Assembly (NCBI RefSeq): GCF_050624435.1 | Contig: NC_134546.1 | Location: 13,663,001-13,727,000 of the forward strand | DNA from: Tenrec ecaudatus | Taxonomy: Eukaryota > Chordata > Mammalia > Afrosoricida > Tenrecidae | DNA: 64,000 nt | Direction of reading: 5' to 3' | Shown: positions 35,131-46,235 of the stretch, one piece after another | Layout of the letters: every line of letters starts with the position of its first letter | Numbering within the stretch: position 1 is the stretch's first letter | Translations under genes and position numbers: made by a program | The notes under the pieces: generated by a model | Seen by the model: the letters and a program-made list of their open reading frames with translations, nothing else | Database searches by the model: none | Told to the model about the DNA's origin: nothing

Positions 35131-35545
35131 ATGTCCCATTAGCAAATGAAGATTCCAAAGACTTTCCTCTCATAGGCTTTACCCCATCGACATCATGATA
35201 TCATGGTTGACTCTGCGTTGAAGGAGCAGCACTTTCTCAGTCATATTTTGAGTGCCCTCAGACTCGAGAGACTCATAGTCTGGCAATATCTCTGACAATA
35301 TTTGATGCTATTTATGAGGTTTTCAGTATCTGACAAGGTTTTGATACTATCCATAAGGTTTTCAGTGGCTAATTTCTCTTAAGTGAACAGCCTCTTCCAT
35401 CTCTGTAGTTTGTTCTTAGTCTGGAAGCTCTGGTGAAACTTGATAACCTTTGATGACCCAGATGGTATTTTAAATACCAGTGACCTAGTTTCCAGCATCG
35501 CAGCAACACACAAGCCATCACAGTGTGATAAACTGACAGACAAGT

Positions 35546-35640
35546 TTGCTATGGAAAAATAGCCATCGACCAGCCATAACCCAATGGACATGACTGTTCT
35601 AATAAAACTTTATTTATAAAAGCAGATTGGCTTGATTTAA
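35546..35640 (+). mobile_element. MER5-like hAT-Charlie fragment
   Basis: AATAGCCATCGACCAGCCAT, GGACATGACTGTTCTAATAA and AACTTTATTTATAAAAGCAG match the right half of the ancient MER5-type MITE. It directly adjoins the 5' end of the RTE insertion. Confidence 0.6.
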
Positions 35641-35683
35641 TCGAGTAGTTGAATTTGCCAAGCTCATCTTTTAGGCAGAGGTA

Positions 35684-35798
35684 CCATATATACTTGAGTA
35701 TAAGCCGAACCGAATATCTGCTGAGGCCCATAATTTTACCGCAAAAACTTCATAAGAAATGTGCTGAAAAAACACAGCTTATATTCGCGCATATATGG
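35684..35798 (+). mobile_element. Hairpin MITE, copy 4, TA-flanked
   Basis: The best-preserved copy: CCATATATACTTGAGTATAA at the left and TTATATTCGCGCATATATGG at the right are inverted, with TA on each side (35682-35683 and 35799-35800). The internal blocks match the other copies. Confidence 0.9.
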
Positions 35799-35829
35799 TA
35801 TATAAGAGATATGGCATGTTCCTCGGTTG

Positions 35830-36010
35830 CCTCTGGAAAGGGGGTACAACTATATACTTCCTATTATTCCTTAAAGTTTCCATTGCCGGCTCTGAGAGAT
35901 CATTCAGCAAGTTAAAACGAATACTTCCTTATTTGAGAGCCTCCTCAAAGCAATTGTGTGATCCTGCTCTTCTGAGTGTACAAGAAGAAGAAACTGGGGA
36001 AAATGACTGA
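35830..36010 (+). pseudogene. hAT-type transposase C-terminal fragment
   Basis: One frame reads LKVSIAGSERSFSKLKRILP then YLRASSKQLCDPALLSVQEE. This matches the shape of the hAT dimerisation domain (A-ERSFSKLK-I--YLR--M-----LALLS). That domain occurs in hAT transposases and in domesticated relatives such as ZMYM/ZBED-type proteins. Only the C terminus is left and no terminal repeats are visible, so it is either a transposon remnant or part of a retrocopy of such a gene. Confidence 0.7.
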
Positions 36011-36656
36011 ACGTATCACCTATCAGTTTTCATCAGTGAGAAGAAAGAAGGTACAGTTGTAATATTCATACAGGGCCATAATGTGCTAACCAAAATTTTC
36101 TGAGCTTACTTTGTATTTTTGAGTGGTTCTTAAAGTTATCTGTTGTTAAATGAAATTCCCTGGGATGGCTCTTCAGCATAGATCCTTGTGATTCCCACCA
36201 AATGACTTGGTGGGGGCCATTCCAATAGGGTTGTGAAACTCTAATAGAGAGGACTGGTCAGTTTTATCTCCACTGGTCAGTTTTGTCCTCCATAGAAGCA
36301 GGAGGAAGAGTCACGAGACCATAAAGAAAGAAGAGGCACCAATAGATTCTGTGCAAGGTCCCTGCCTGATGTGGAGGCGGCAGCCAAGGCCCCTGAGAAC
36401 ATGGCATCAAGACGCTGACATAGAGCTGAAGAGCTACACAGAGAGCATGAGGAAAACCAGAGGAACAGCACTGAGACTGTGAGGGGAATTGCAGGTGGAC
36501 TTCCCAACTGGCAAAGCCTGGCAGAGGTGTAGGGATCATGCATGCAACTGAGAGGCTGAGGGTCAGAGAGACATATGCCCCCCATGCCTTTACTATTGAA
36601 AAGATGCATTCGGATGCTTGGACAGGGGTACAATTACATTCCTTGCTAAAGGTGCC
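36011..36656. other. Unassigned sequence
   Basis: No gene recognised. Antisense frames of 118 and 137 codons over 36264-36677 overlap each other in different frames and carry no recognisable motif. Confidence 0.4.
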
Positions 36657-37135
36657 AATGTTGTTAGGTACCATCAAGTCTGTTTCCTTGACTAGCTCTC
36701 GGAATAACAGAGAGAAACACTGCTTGATCGGATGTCATCCTCACAATCCTTGCTATGTTTGAAGTCATTGTTGTAGTCACAAGGTCAACTCCTGTCATCT
36801 GAGGGGCTTCTTTCATTTTATTCTCTACCGAGCAGCATGTCTGTCTCCAGAGGGTCATTCAGCCTGATAACATGCCCAAAGTATAAGAAGCTAAGCTTAC
36901 CATCCTCACTTCTAAGAAGAACCCTGGCTGTATTTCTGCCAAGATTGCTTTTTCTTCTTTTGGTATATTAATATTCTACATCAACGCTAAAATTCAAAGT
37001 CATGAATTCTTCCTTAATCTTTTGTAATCATTGTCCCACTTTCACATGCCTATGAGGCCATTGTAAGTACTATGGTTTATATCAGAAGCACCCATGTCTT
37101 CAAAGTCATACCTTTGTCTTTTAATACTTTAATAA

Positions 37136-37630
37136 TCAACTGCTCTGAAAGGACCTGCATTAAAAGGTCCTAGTTCATGTGAGGCAAAAATGTGGAACAA
37201 AATTCAAAATTATAAAAGAGACCAGACTTGCCAGTCACATAGACACCAGTGAAACCCACAAGATTATGGTCCTGAGATACTCTTTAGGTCTGGAAGTACA
37301 TTCACTTTGGTGGCTCAAATTTCAGCCAAAGATTGAGCAAGTTTGCAAAAGGAGCAATAGAACTAGAGAGGCATGCACAGCTTAGAATGAGTGGCCTCTT
37401 AAGATACAGCTGGCAACCTTTGGCCAAGGACCAAGTTCAGAAGGGTTGGAAAAGAAGAAGAGATTGAAACAGGAAATGTAAGAAGGAATTGGAATGAGTG
37501 ATGGTACGTTGGGGAGATGGCCATTAATGAGATGAAGCCAGCGTATTGTTTTGAAGTGTATGAATTGTTGAAGGTATGATCTGCAGCCCTTCATGCCCTT
37601 CACAATCAAACGTCTTAAAGAATAGGAATA
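37136..37630 (+). mobile_element. L1-type 3' UTR fragment, nested in RTE
   Basis: GGAACAAAATTCAAAATTAT, AAAAGAGACCAGACTTGCCA, GGTCCTGAGATACTCTTTAG and TCAGCCAAAGATTGAGCAAG resemble the L1-type 3' UTR at about 60.04-60.49 kb, and an AATAAA lies at the far end. RTE sequence flanks both sides. Confidence 0.65.
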
Positions 37631-37825
37631 AAGAAGTCTTTTGCAGTTGACTTACACCGTGCAACACATCTGTTGATGTCTTCCCTGCTGCTCCCATGGC
37701 TGCTGATTGTGGATCTAAGTAAAATGAAATCTTTGACAGGTTCTGTTTTTCTCCATTTAGCATGATGTTTATTGTGAAGATTTTCATTTTCTTTATGTTA
37801 AATTCTAACCTATATAAACTTAATG

Positions 37826-38030
37826 AGGAGAGTCCAGTCCCTGGGGGAAAGGCGCCATACTTGGTAAAGAAGAGTAAAAAATAGAAAGGATTGACATCAT
37901 GGTAACAATGGGCTCAAGCAAAGGAACAATTGTGAGGATGGAACATGACCAGACAGAGTTTCGTTCGTGGTGCATAAGGTCGCTATGGGTCAGAACCAAT
38001 CAATGGCACCTAACAACAACAATATAGCCC
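37826..38030 (+). mobile_element. RTE 3'-tail insertion (sense), nested in antisense RTE
   Basis: GAGAGTCCAGTCCCTGGGGG, CAATGGGCTCAAGCAAAGGA, CAATTGTGAGGATGGAACAT, GTCGCTATGGGTCAGAACCA, then GGCACCTAACAACAACAAT. This is the complete RTE 3' tail on the opposite strand to its host. Well preserved, so relatively young. Confidence 0.9.
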
Positions 38031-39904
38031 AGGCTGACTGCCCTATCTCTGATCTTCATGAGTAAATACTTCATCTTCTTTGTTTTTAGCAGACAATATT
38101 GTTATCTGCATAACTAACAGGGTGTTTATAGATCTCCTTGAAATCTCGATGCTACGTTCTTCTTCATATAGTCCAGTTCCTCATATTATTAGCCCAGCAT
38201 CCACATTGAATAAGCACGGTGAAAAGAAATGATCTTCATTTTAAACCACTCAATATCCTTTTGTTCTGGTAAAAATACTACCTTTCCATAGATCTGCTAT
38301 TTCTGCATGTGCCCAGTGAAGCGTTCTGAGATTTCCCTCTTAGCCATTTTACCTGTTATTTGTTGTGATCCACCTAGTCGCATGTCTTTGCAGACAGTCA
38401 AGAAAATAGAGGCAAACACGTTTGTACTATACCCTGCTTTCACTGAAGAGTTCTATGGCACCGTTAATGGTGTTCCTCATTTCAAGTCCTCTCATGGATC
38501 TGGCTCGATTTTCTGGCAGTTCTCTATTGACGTGCGGCTGTAACCATTTTTGAATTATTTTCAGCAAAATTGTACTTGTGTGTGATAATTAATCTTATCA
38601 TTTGATAATTTCTACACTCCCTAAAGTCAACACTTTGGGGAATGTGTATGAATATGGAGCTCTTCCAGTTGGTTGGCCATGTAGCTGCCTTCCAAAATGT
38701 TTCCACAGGTCGGTGAGCACGTCCAGTGTTGTACGTGTGCCCTGCGCCTATTTCAGTCTGCAGTTGGCCAGTCTTGGAGACTTGCATTGTCACCAGTGGG
38801 TTCATTTCTTCAGTACCGTTGGTTTTTCATCTTTTGCTGCCTCTTGGAATGGTTGAATACAAGCCAGTTCTTTTGGGTGTTGTGATTCTGTATTTATTCA
38901 ATCTTCTTTTAATGCTTTCTGCATTATTCCAATTTTCTTTTGCCCATAGAATCATTCAATATTACAAATCATGATTTGCCTTTTTTTAAAATTTCTTTCA
39001 GCTTGAAAACTGTTATTTCTCAAGCTGAAGATATTCTTCTTTTTGGTTTTCTTACTCCAAATGTCTGTGCATTTCATTATGATACTTGTCTTCTCAAGCT
39101 GCCCTTCGGTATTGTCTGTTCTGCTCTTTTACATGACCATTTCTTTCATTCAATTTAGTGTCTACTTTCAAGAACAAGTTTCGGTCTCTCATCTGACATC
39201 CATTTAATCTCTTCTTTCTTGTCTCTTAAGTAGCCTTTTGCTTTCTTTATGTATGGTGTCCTTGGTGTCAACTCATCCTATTTTGGGTCACTTGTGTGGA
39301 ATGTGTCACGTTTACTCTTAAAATGGGCTATAAATTCAGGTGGGATATACTCAAGGTCATGCTATGGCTCTTGTGGACTTCCTATAATAGTCTTCAGTTT
39401 CAGCTTGAACGTGTATAGGAGCAATTGATGAGCTGTTTCACAGTTGGCCCTTGACCTTGTTTCACAATATACAAGAAGGTGAGGTCCATTAGTACAGTCC
39501 CTGTTTATGTTGTTGAAAAATTGTATTTAGGATAAATAAGTCATTAGTTTTCTTAATTTATTCAGTGATTTTCACATTTGTTTTTATCCAAAAGGCCATA
39601 TATATATTTTAAATGATTGATTCTCCTTTTTTGTTTCCAATTTCCATATTCCAATCACCAGTAATTATCAATGTATTTGGATTGTCTATTGATAAACTTT
39701 AGACTGAAAAAATAGGTAGGAATCTTTAATTAATGCATTTTGCCATTATGGATTGGTTTTGTAACATTGAATAAGAGTTGTAGTAACAGATCATCCTTTA
39801 GGTTGTTATGCTTTCAGGAGTAGTGTTGTTCTTTATTAGCCTTGAAATGATGATAAAATAAACCAAAAATGTTTCTTTGATGGTGAATGTGATGCCATCT
39901 GTGT

Positions 39905-40505
39905 GAGTCTGGGAAGACCAGGGAAACAAATCCATAGAAACTCATATGTGTGTAAGAGAGATTTTTATATAAAGGTAAGTGTAAAAGCATCCCAACCCAG
40001 TCCAGTCCAAGTCCATAAATCCTACACTAGCCCATGTGTCCCAAACCAATCTATAAAGTCCTCTTCAGTCTCATGAAACACATGCAATGAAGCCAAATGC
40101 AGGATGATCACAAGCCAGTGGGTAGAAAATCTTTGGATCTAGTGGTGGTGTAAGCATCTCAGCACTGGCAGGGGTCTCTATGTGGCTTCTCCAGCTTCAG
40201 AGGTCCAGTTGCATCAGGGTAGGTGCATGTGGCTTCTCCAGCTCCCAGGGCATGGGATCTATCAGCGTAGTGCCCTGTGTCTTGTCAGTAGAGCATTGTC
40301 TCAGGAGTGAGCAGAGAGAGACTGTCTCCTACCTCCAAGGAGGAAGGAAAATACAGCAGTTCCAAGAATTCTCAGGAGAAGGCCATGCCCATACAGAAAT
40401 TTCATTGGCTATCTCTGGATTGACAGGCTAGACTCTACCTCTATACTCTTAATCCTCAAATTGACACCAGATCATGCAACTGCCATACCATTTACCTTCA
40501 ATTTG
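39905..40505 (-). mobile_element. ERVL-like LTR (antisense), nested in RTE
   Basis: GTCTGGGAAGACCAGGGAAA, CATAGAAACTCATATGTGTG, CCATGTGTCCCAAACCAATC, GATGATCACAAGCCAGTGGG and AAGCATCTCAGCACTGGCAG run in the opposite direction to the LTR at 34634-35130. It contains two GTGGCTTCTCCAGCT blocks about 48 bp apart (40181 and 40229), a short internal duplication. Confidence 0.55.
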
Positions 40506-41089
40506 TTACACTCAGCAGAATAGACTATCTGATTGACAATGGTCAATGCCAGTCCATGTCAGATCACTAGAATGCTTGGGACATTGATCTTTACAAATTT
40601 CATTTCATTTTTTAACACTTGTAATTCTCCTTGATTCCTACTTCATATATCCCATGTTCTGATTACTAATAGCTGTTTGCAACCATTTCCTTTATTTTTC
40701 TTTAGTAGCACATCTGCAAATAGTCCCAAAGTTCTGCCTCATCTGCCTCAACAAAAAATGGCCTCTACTTTGAGGAAGCCGCTCTTTGCCCACCATAATC
40801 TGGGCACCTTTCAACCTGACGTCTTCATCTTCCAGACAGTGGTGCTCTGCTCTTCCTTCCTAGGGTTTCCGGTGGCCATGTTTCTCCGAAGTCAAACTCC
40901 AGGCCATTCTTGCCAGTCTATACATTCTGAAAACTCAAATGCCAGCTGGCATTTGAAACACCATTGGCACGGTTTATAAGCATCACCACAACACATAAGC
41001 TGCCACAGAATGATAAAATGAGAGCTAAGCATGGAAGTCTCCTTTAGGAAACCATTTCTCTGGGCTTTTACTTGACCTCTTGTTTTCAG

Positions 41090-41091
41090 GG

Positions 41092-41124
<33 letters not shown>

Positions 41125-41172
41125 AATATATATATATATATAAATGAAGAAAAGCAATACTATATATATATA
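41090..41172. repeat. (AT)n tract with palindromic structure
   Basis: Two TATA-rich runs (41091-41141 and 41161-41172) lie beside the RTE 5' end and frame part of the hairpin noted in the findings. Confidence 0.9.
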
Positions 41173-41616
41173 ATGTATTGATTTTCTTCATTTGTATCTA
41201 TTGTAGTTGGAGTCATTTTTCTAAGTTATATCTGATTTTTTTAATGCAATGAGGATTGACTGGCATACCATGTTGAAATTGTGCTGGATGCCTATGTGGA
41301 GTGATATCCATAATAGTATGGAAAACAAACAACAGAAAATAGCATGCAGACTCTGAGTCTGTTATTCAAGACTCAAAACTCTGGCTGTAGCTGTATCCAA
41401 ACCAATGGAGCACACATGCATTGGGCAGAACAGCACAGCGTGTAAGAGGGTGTGTTTTATAGGCAAGCTGCTGCTTTCAAATTTCTGCTCTATCATACTT
41501 GCTCCACATTTTGTAAAAATTAGTAAACGTTTTCACCTTTGCAGTTGGGCATTGTGACACTCTGCACAACAGGATCACTATGAGATTAACTGCGTTTTCT
41601 AGGCATATACTGTTGG

Positions 41617-41990
41617 TTTTTATTAGGTGCTGTCCAGTAATTTCCATCTCATAGAGACCCTATGTGCAATAGAACAAAACACCTTCCCATCCTGTGCCAT
41701 GTCCCCAATTTTTCTTACGTTTGACCCCATTGTTGCAGCCATGTTGTCAATCCATCTTGTCCAGGGCCTTCCTCTTATTCATTGTCCCTCTGCTTTACTC
41801 AGCTTGATGTCATTTTCCAAGGATTGTTCTTTTCTGATAATGTGTCTGAAGTATGTGAGATGAAGTTTTGAGATCTTTATTTAGTGGACCATTTGGGCTG
41901 TACTTAATCTAAGACAGATTTGTTCATTTTTTGGCATTATCATGGTATCCTCAGTTTTTGTTTCTTGAAAGTACCATGGTACTTTTGTTA
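41617..41990 (-). mobile_element. RTE/BovB-like 3' fragment (antisense)
   Basis: CATAGAGACCCTATGTGCAA, CAAAACACCTTCCCATCCTG, CCATTGTTGCAGCCATGTTG and TCAATCCATCTTGTCCAGGG give the reversed RTE 3' region. 5'-truncated. Confidence 0.85.
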
Positions 41991-42831
41991 TTCAAAATAT
42001 TGAAAGAATATTGAATATTGAAAGACAAACTCTGGAACTTAGTAAATAGCAACATATTTCCTTCTTATCGTTATTATTACTATAATCACCCATAACCAGT
42101 TATTGGCCATGTTGGTAGTGCTCAATATTTATTGAATTCCTTTTATAAATTAAGTGTGTTTCCTAAATGATAGAGATGAGTAAAAAGGTAGACTAAAACT
42201 CTGTTATTATTATGTACCATGTCAGTCAGTAATTTATTCAGAAACTATTCACCTAGAGCCTTTAGGATATCAGGCACTTCTAAGGATTATCATGGCTGTT
42301 TATTAAGATTGACACAGTCTCTACTTGGAGAAACATATTTAATAATTTAAATGTGATATCCTTGTCTAAACTATGTAGTCATCGAGGTCAGTAACTCTCT
42401 TAAACATCTCATATCCTAAGAACCATAAAGGAATGAGTACATTAAGATTTAGTTTATAAATATGAAACAAGTGAGAATATGAAGAATACATGAATACCTA
42501 CATCCACCAGGCATAAAGAGATCAGCAAATTAATTGCAGGAGACGTTGAACTCAACGCTCCTGATTGCAAGAAGCACATCAGAACTCCATTCTGTGAGAT
42601 GCTGCTGGATGATTCGAACATTTTAAAATCAGAACTTCAGATCTTATAGGCAATCTGCCTGTCAGAGGAAGGCACTGCACTGCCTGCCCTCCCCTCCCCT
42701 TGCCACCATATCTAATTGCTAAAGGAATTATGCCGGTCTTCAGGATGTGCAAATTAGACGTCTCCGTTGAATTACTTAACTCCATTTTGCTGTCTACTTG
42801 TGGTAGGAATAAAGTCTTCAAAAGGATATAG
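41991..42831. other. Unassigned sequence
   Basis: No gene recognised. 42225-42290 has a faint MIR/L2-like phrase (ATTTATTCAGAAACTATTCA) too weak to call. Confidence 0.4.
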
Positions 42832-43026
42832 CCCATTGCTGTTCAGTTGATTCCAATTCATAGCGACCCTGTAGGCCAGCGCTGAGCTGCCCCTTCGGGT
42901 TTCCAAGCAGAGGTTGTCCTAAGGGCAGTAGCTTGCAGCATATTTCACAGAACAGCCGGTAGGTTTGAACTGCTGACTGTTTGGTTTGCAACCAAGGCCC
43001 TAACCATTGGACTTCCAGTATCCCTC
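42832..43026 (-). mobile_element. AfroSINE (antisense)
   Basis: TGTTCAGTTGATTCCAATTC, ATAGCGACCCTGTAGGCCAG, GAGCTGCCCCTTCGGGTTTC, TTTGAACTGCTGACTGTTTG and GGCCCTAACCATTGGACTTC. Good preservation. Confidence 0.9.
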
Positions 43027-44399
43027 AAAAGTATATGAGATCTGGAATTGCAAAAACATGCTTGTGGCCTTATCTAGGATGCCCGTTATTGTCTAAACTC
43101 AATTAGTTAAGTCTCTCATTCTAATTGGACTGAGAATGACCCTAAGTGCCAAAATATCAGTAAAGTGGATGATATTTTAAAACACTTTGTGATGTGTTGT
43201 TGACGCCAGTACAGGGGGCTTTATGTCATGGAGGTCCCATTCAGAACAGAAGGGGAAGCAGTTTCTGCACCATCCTGATACTCAATTGTAGGTGAAACCA
43301 TGGTGATCGTGGCCATAAATGGAAGTCCCTCTTGAAGAGTTTTCATGTGCGACCATAAGTTTGTGCAGAATGAAGTCCCTGTTCAGGCATTGGGGAGCAT
43401 GTGTTTTCTTCTCCTTTTGCGTGGCTGGCGGAAAATGTGAGCATATTAGATGTCTTAGCAAAGCCTGGAGTGTATTGTTCAATCTGGACGATGTGTCTTT
43501 AAACAGTTTCAGAAATCTAATCTGACCCATTTTCCTCAGACATGCTTATGGGAAGCCTTATCAGCAAGGAAATGGTTTTATAGAGAAATGATTCTGAGAC
43601 CTTTTGGCTGCCCCCACATGCAAATCATCAGACAGTATGCAAATGGAGCACAGTAATACAATCAGCGATTGCAGAAGGAAACATTGCCATTCCTCCTCCT
43701 AAATAGGAAAGGAGGGGCTCAAGGTGTCCCAAATCCCAGGAAGCTTCCCGCAAAGTAAAAAATATGTAAAGTCTTTGCGGAGACTCAGGGAAAGGGTTAG
43801 GCCTATTAGCCTCCACTGATAGAGTGTTGGGGTAGAATCTGCATTCTCAGGGGTTGGCCTACATTCCTCAAGGTGGGTAGAGATGCTCACCCCCCTACAC
43901 AGATTGGTTCCTATTTTTCCTTAAGTAACGGAGGAAACCTAGCTAACTGGTCATGTAGTTAAGAGGGGGAAAGGCGGTGTTAGCGATGGTCCCATGAGTA
44001 CACCTTTTGTTCGTGGTTTGGAAGTTGGTTCATGATTCAAGCACCGATAATGTATGCTATGGGAAATCCTTCTCAATAGTCTGACTGGGAGCTTGCAAGA
44101 TTCCTCTCAAAAACAATACGGCAGATACTTCTTCACCGTGAAAGGGCACTCAATCAGCAAGGCTTTGTGTTCAATGGGATCTATTTGGACCAGCTGCCCC
44201 AATCAGGTTTTGTGCTTCGTATTAAGGGGTGGGGGGCGGGGATCAACATAAAACAAATCATCTGGAAGGAAGGAAATCTTCCTCACCCAAAGATAAATAT
44301 TTGCATGAAACATGATTATAACAAGATTATTTACATTCTCTAATCATTAGGGAGAAAGAGGGTACTGGCAGATCTATCTTACAAAGCAACACATTGGAA
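43027..44399. other. Unassigned sequence
   Basis: Mostly single-copy-looking sequence; no gene or repeat recognised. Confidence 0.4.
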
Positions 44400-44512
44400 A
44401 TCCTTTTATACAATTGATGTATGTATATGTATGGACTGTGATAAGAGTTGAATGAGCCCCTAATAAATTGCTTTAAAAATAAAATTAAATTAAATTAAAA
44501 AAAACAAACAAA
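44400..44512 (+). mobile_element. Family A retroposon, very short 3' end with poly(A)
   Basis: CAATTGATGTATGTATATGT, GGACTGTGATAAGAGTTGAA and TGAGCCCCTAATAAATTGCT, then an A-rich tail with TAAA repeats. Only the last 70 bp of the family are present, so it is extremely 5'-truncated. Confidence 0.88.
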
Positions 44513-45611
44513 CTTGTCCACATAGTGATTTTCAGTTCTGTCAGAGACCACCCCAAAATGGTGCCAAGTGAGCATATCGATCCTCTCAGTGACTGACATG
44601 TATTCTTTAAAATTTAGATACCAATGCATTCTTCCAACTTGATATAGCTGCCACCTTTCTTCCTATTGCACTATGCAGTCCAGAAAACTAGCCTACTTTG
44701 GAATATCATTTTTATGAAATGACCTGTAGAGAGGATATTAGTAACTTGGAAAAAAAACTTGCTGTTGAGAGAAAGAGAGCAAGAGAGAGAGAGAGAGAGA
44801 GAGAGAATAGGTTCGGTGATTACTATTTAAAATGACCCACAGATTTAACGGACTCCAAATTGTTGTCTTTTCAAGCCAGAATGCCATGGATGTTCAGATC
44901 CATTGGCTACTCTGTTTTTTTCCTCCTGATGTGTATTATAGCTAAGACAGAAAAATTAATGCAAGGCAGTTGTCTAGGAAGATTAATATAAATAAGCTGT
45001 GATGTATATGTGAGAAAAACGTGATGCTATATTGTCAGTATGGAGATTGTTCCTTTCGATCTCTCAGCACTATAGAGAAGAATCGGGCAAAGTTTTGGTG
45101 GCTACAAACTCTTTCAGAGAAAAATCATACCATATGCATGAGGATTCCAGGTGGTTTCTGCTTCTACTGGGGAGGCAAGTATACTATGGGTGTGTAAATC
45201 CTAGAATGATCCTCTTCTCGAATCACTGAGGACTAGCCAGTAAGTGGCTTTGGAAGCAAGGTCAGCTTACAAAATGAGTCATCTAGTGAAGCCTACTTGT
45301 CTCCTCACAATGTGTAACAAGCAGGGCAGGGCCTCCGCTGCCACATGCTCAGGGCTGTTATGGATTACACTGTTTCCCTTGGTTATGTGCTGTAAATTCT
45401 GTCTCCTATACCTGTGGTTATAATACCATTTAGGAATGAGCTATCTGCGTTATGTGAATGAGGAAGTATCCTTCTTAAGATATAAAAATATTAAACAAGC
45501 AAGCAAGAGAAGAAGGGGTGGGAGAAAGATTGACACCAAGTACATGAAGATTGTCCAGGAGTATCAACTCAGAAGAATTAAGAATCTTTCCCCAAAGCCT
45601 GGAAAGGAGAC
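44513..45611. other. Unassigned sequence with (GA)n run
   Basis: No gene recognised; a GA microsatellite lies at about 44772-44806. Confidence 0.45.
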
Positions 45612-46235
45612 CTGAGGGGAGGGGAGAGGAGAGGAGTGTGGGAAGAGGAGGGGAGGGGAGAGAAGAGCAGAGTGGAGAGGAGGGGAGGGGAGGAGAGAGA
45701 AAAGGAGAGGAGAGTGGGGAGGGGACTGGAGAGAAGAGAAGAGTGGGGAGGGGAGGGGAGAGAAGAGGAGAGTGGGGAGGAGAGGAGAGGGGAGGAGAGA
45801 AGAGGGGAGACAAGAGGAGAGTGGGGAGAAGAGGAGAGGGGAGGAGAGGGGAGAGAAGAGGAGAGTGGGGAGGAGAGGAGAGGGGAGGAGAGAGAAAAGG
45901 ACAGTGGAGAGGAGGGGAGGGGAGGAGAGAGAAAAGGAGAGGAGAGTGGGGAGGGGAGGGGAGAGAAGAGGAGAGTGGGGAGGAGAGGAGAGAAGAGGGG
46001 AGGGGAGGAGAGAAGAGGAGAGGGGAGGGGAGGGGAGGGGAGGGGAGGGAAGACAAGAGGAGAGTGGGGAGAAGAGGAGAGGAGAGGGGAGGGGAGAGAA
46101 GAGGACAGTGGAGAGGAGAGGGGAGGGGAGGAGAGGAGAGGGGAGGGGAGAGAAGAGGAGAGTAGGGGGAGGGGAAGGGAGGGGAGACAAGAGGAGAGTG
46201 GGAAGGGGAGGGGAGGGGAGGGAAGGGGAGAAGAA
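45612..46235 (+). repeat. 620-bp purine-only minisatellite (GGGGAGG/AGAGAAGAG units)
   Basis: Nearly every base is G or A. The few interruptions are T in repeated GAGTGGGGAG and C in GACAAGAG or GACAGTG. Higher-order blocks such as AGAAGAGGAGAGTGGGGAGG recur many times at irregular spacing. All frames on both strands stay open (Arg/Gly/Glu-rich or Ser/Pro/Leu-rich) because the tract lacks stop triplets, so these are not genes. Confidence 0.97.

Larger units (their letters stand above)
32212..35545 (-). mobile_element. RTE/BovB-like LINE (antisense) reaching its 5' end, with nested insertions
   Basis: Reverse-oriented RTE from the 3' region (GTGTCAATCCATCTGGCCAA, CCAAGACAGACCTGTTTGTT) through the RT region to the element's 5' end (TGTGATAAACTGACAGACAA at about 35523-35542). 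It carries three later insertions: family A (33036-33866), a hairpin MITE (33925-34040) and an LTR (34634-35130). Between about 34175 and 34185 it jumps from RT to endonuclease sequence, so a large internal piece is deleted. Inactive. Confidence 0.88.
36657..41010 (-). mobile_element. RTE/BovB-like LINE (antisense), near full span, with nested insertions
   Basis: The most complete RTE copy in the window. In reverse order it shows the tail (TGTTGTTAGGTACCATCAAG), the 3' end, the RT region (TGTTATCTGCATAACTAAC near the active site, GATCTGGCTCGATTTTCTGG), the linker (AATTTCTTTCAGCTTGAAAA), the endonuclease region (GGTGGGATATACTCAAGGTC, CCAATCACCAGTAATTATCA) and 5' sequence to about 41.0 kb. It is interrupted by an L1-type 3' UTR (37136-37630), a sense RTE tail (37826-38030) and an LTR (39905-40505). 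Numerous stops; inactive. Confidence 0.88.

Noticed and set aside
36264..36677. Two overlapping antisense frames (118 and 137 codons)
   Set aside because: Different frames over the same DNA with no motif; likely chance in GC-richer sequence.
34634..40505. A complete endogenous retrovirus between the two LTR-like elements
   Set aside because: The LTRs are in opposite orientation and the DNA between them is RTE and unassigned sequence, with no gag, pol or env remnants seen.
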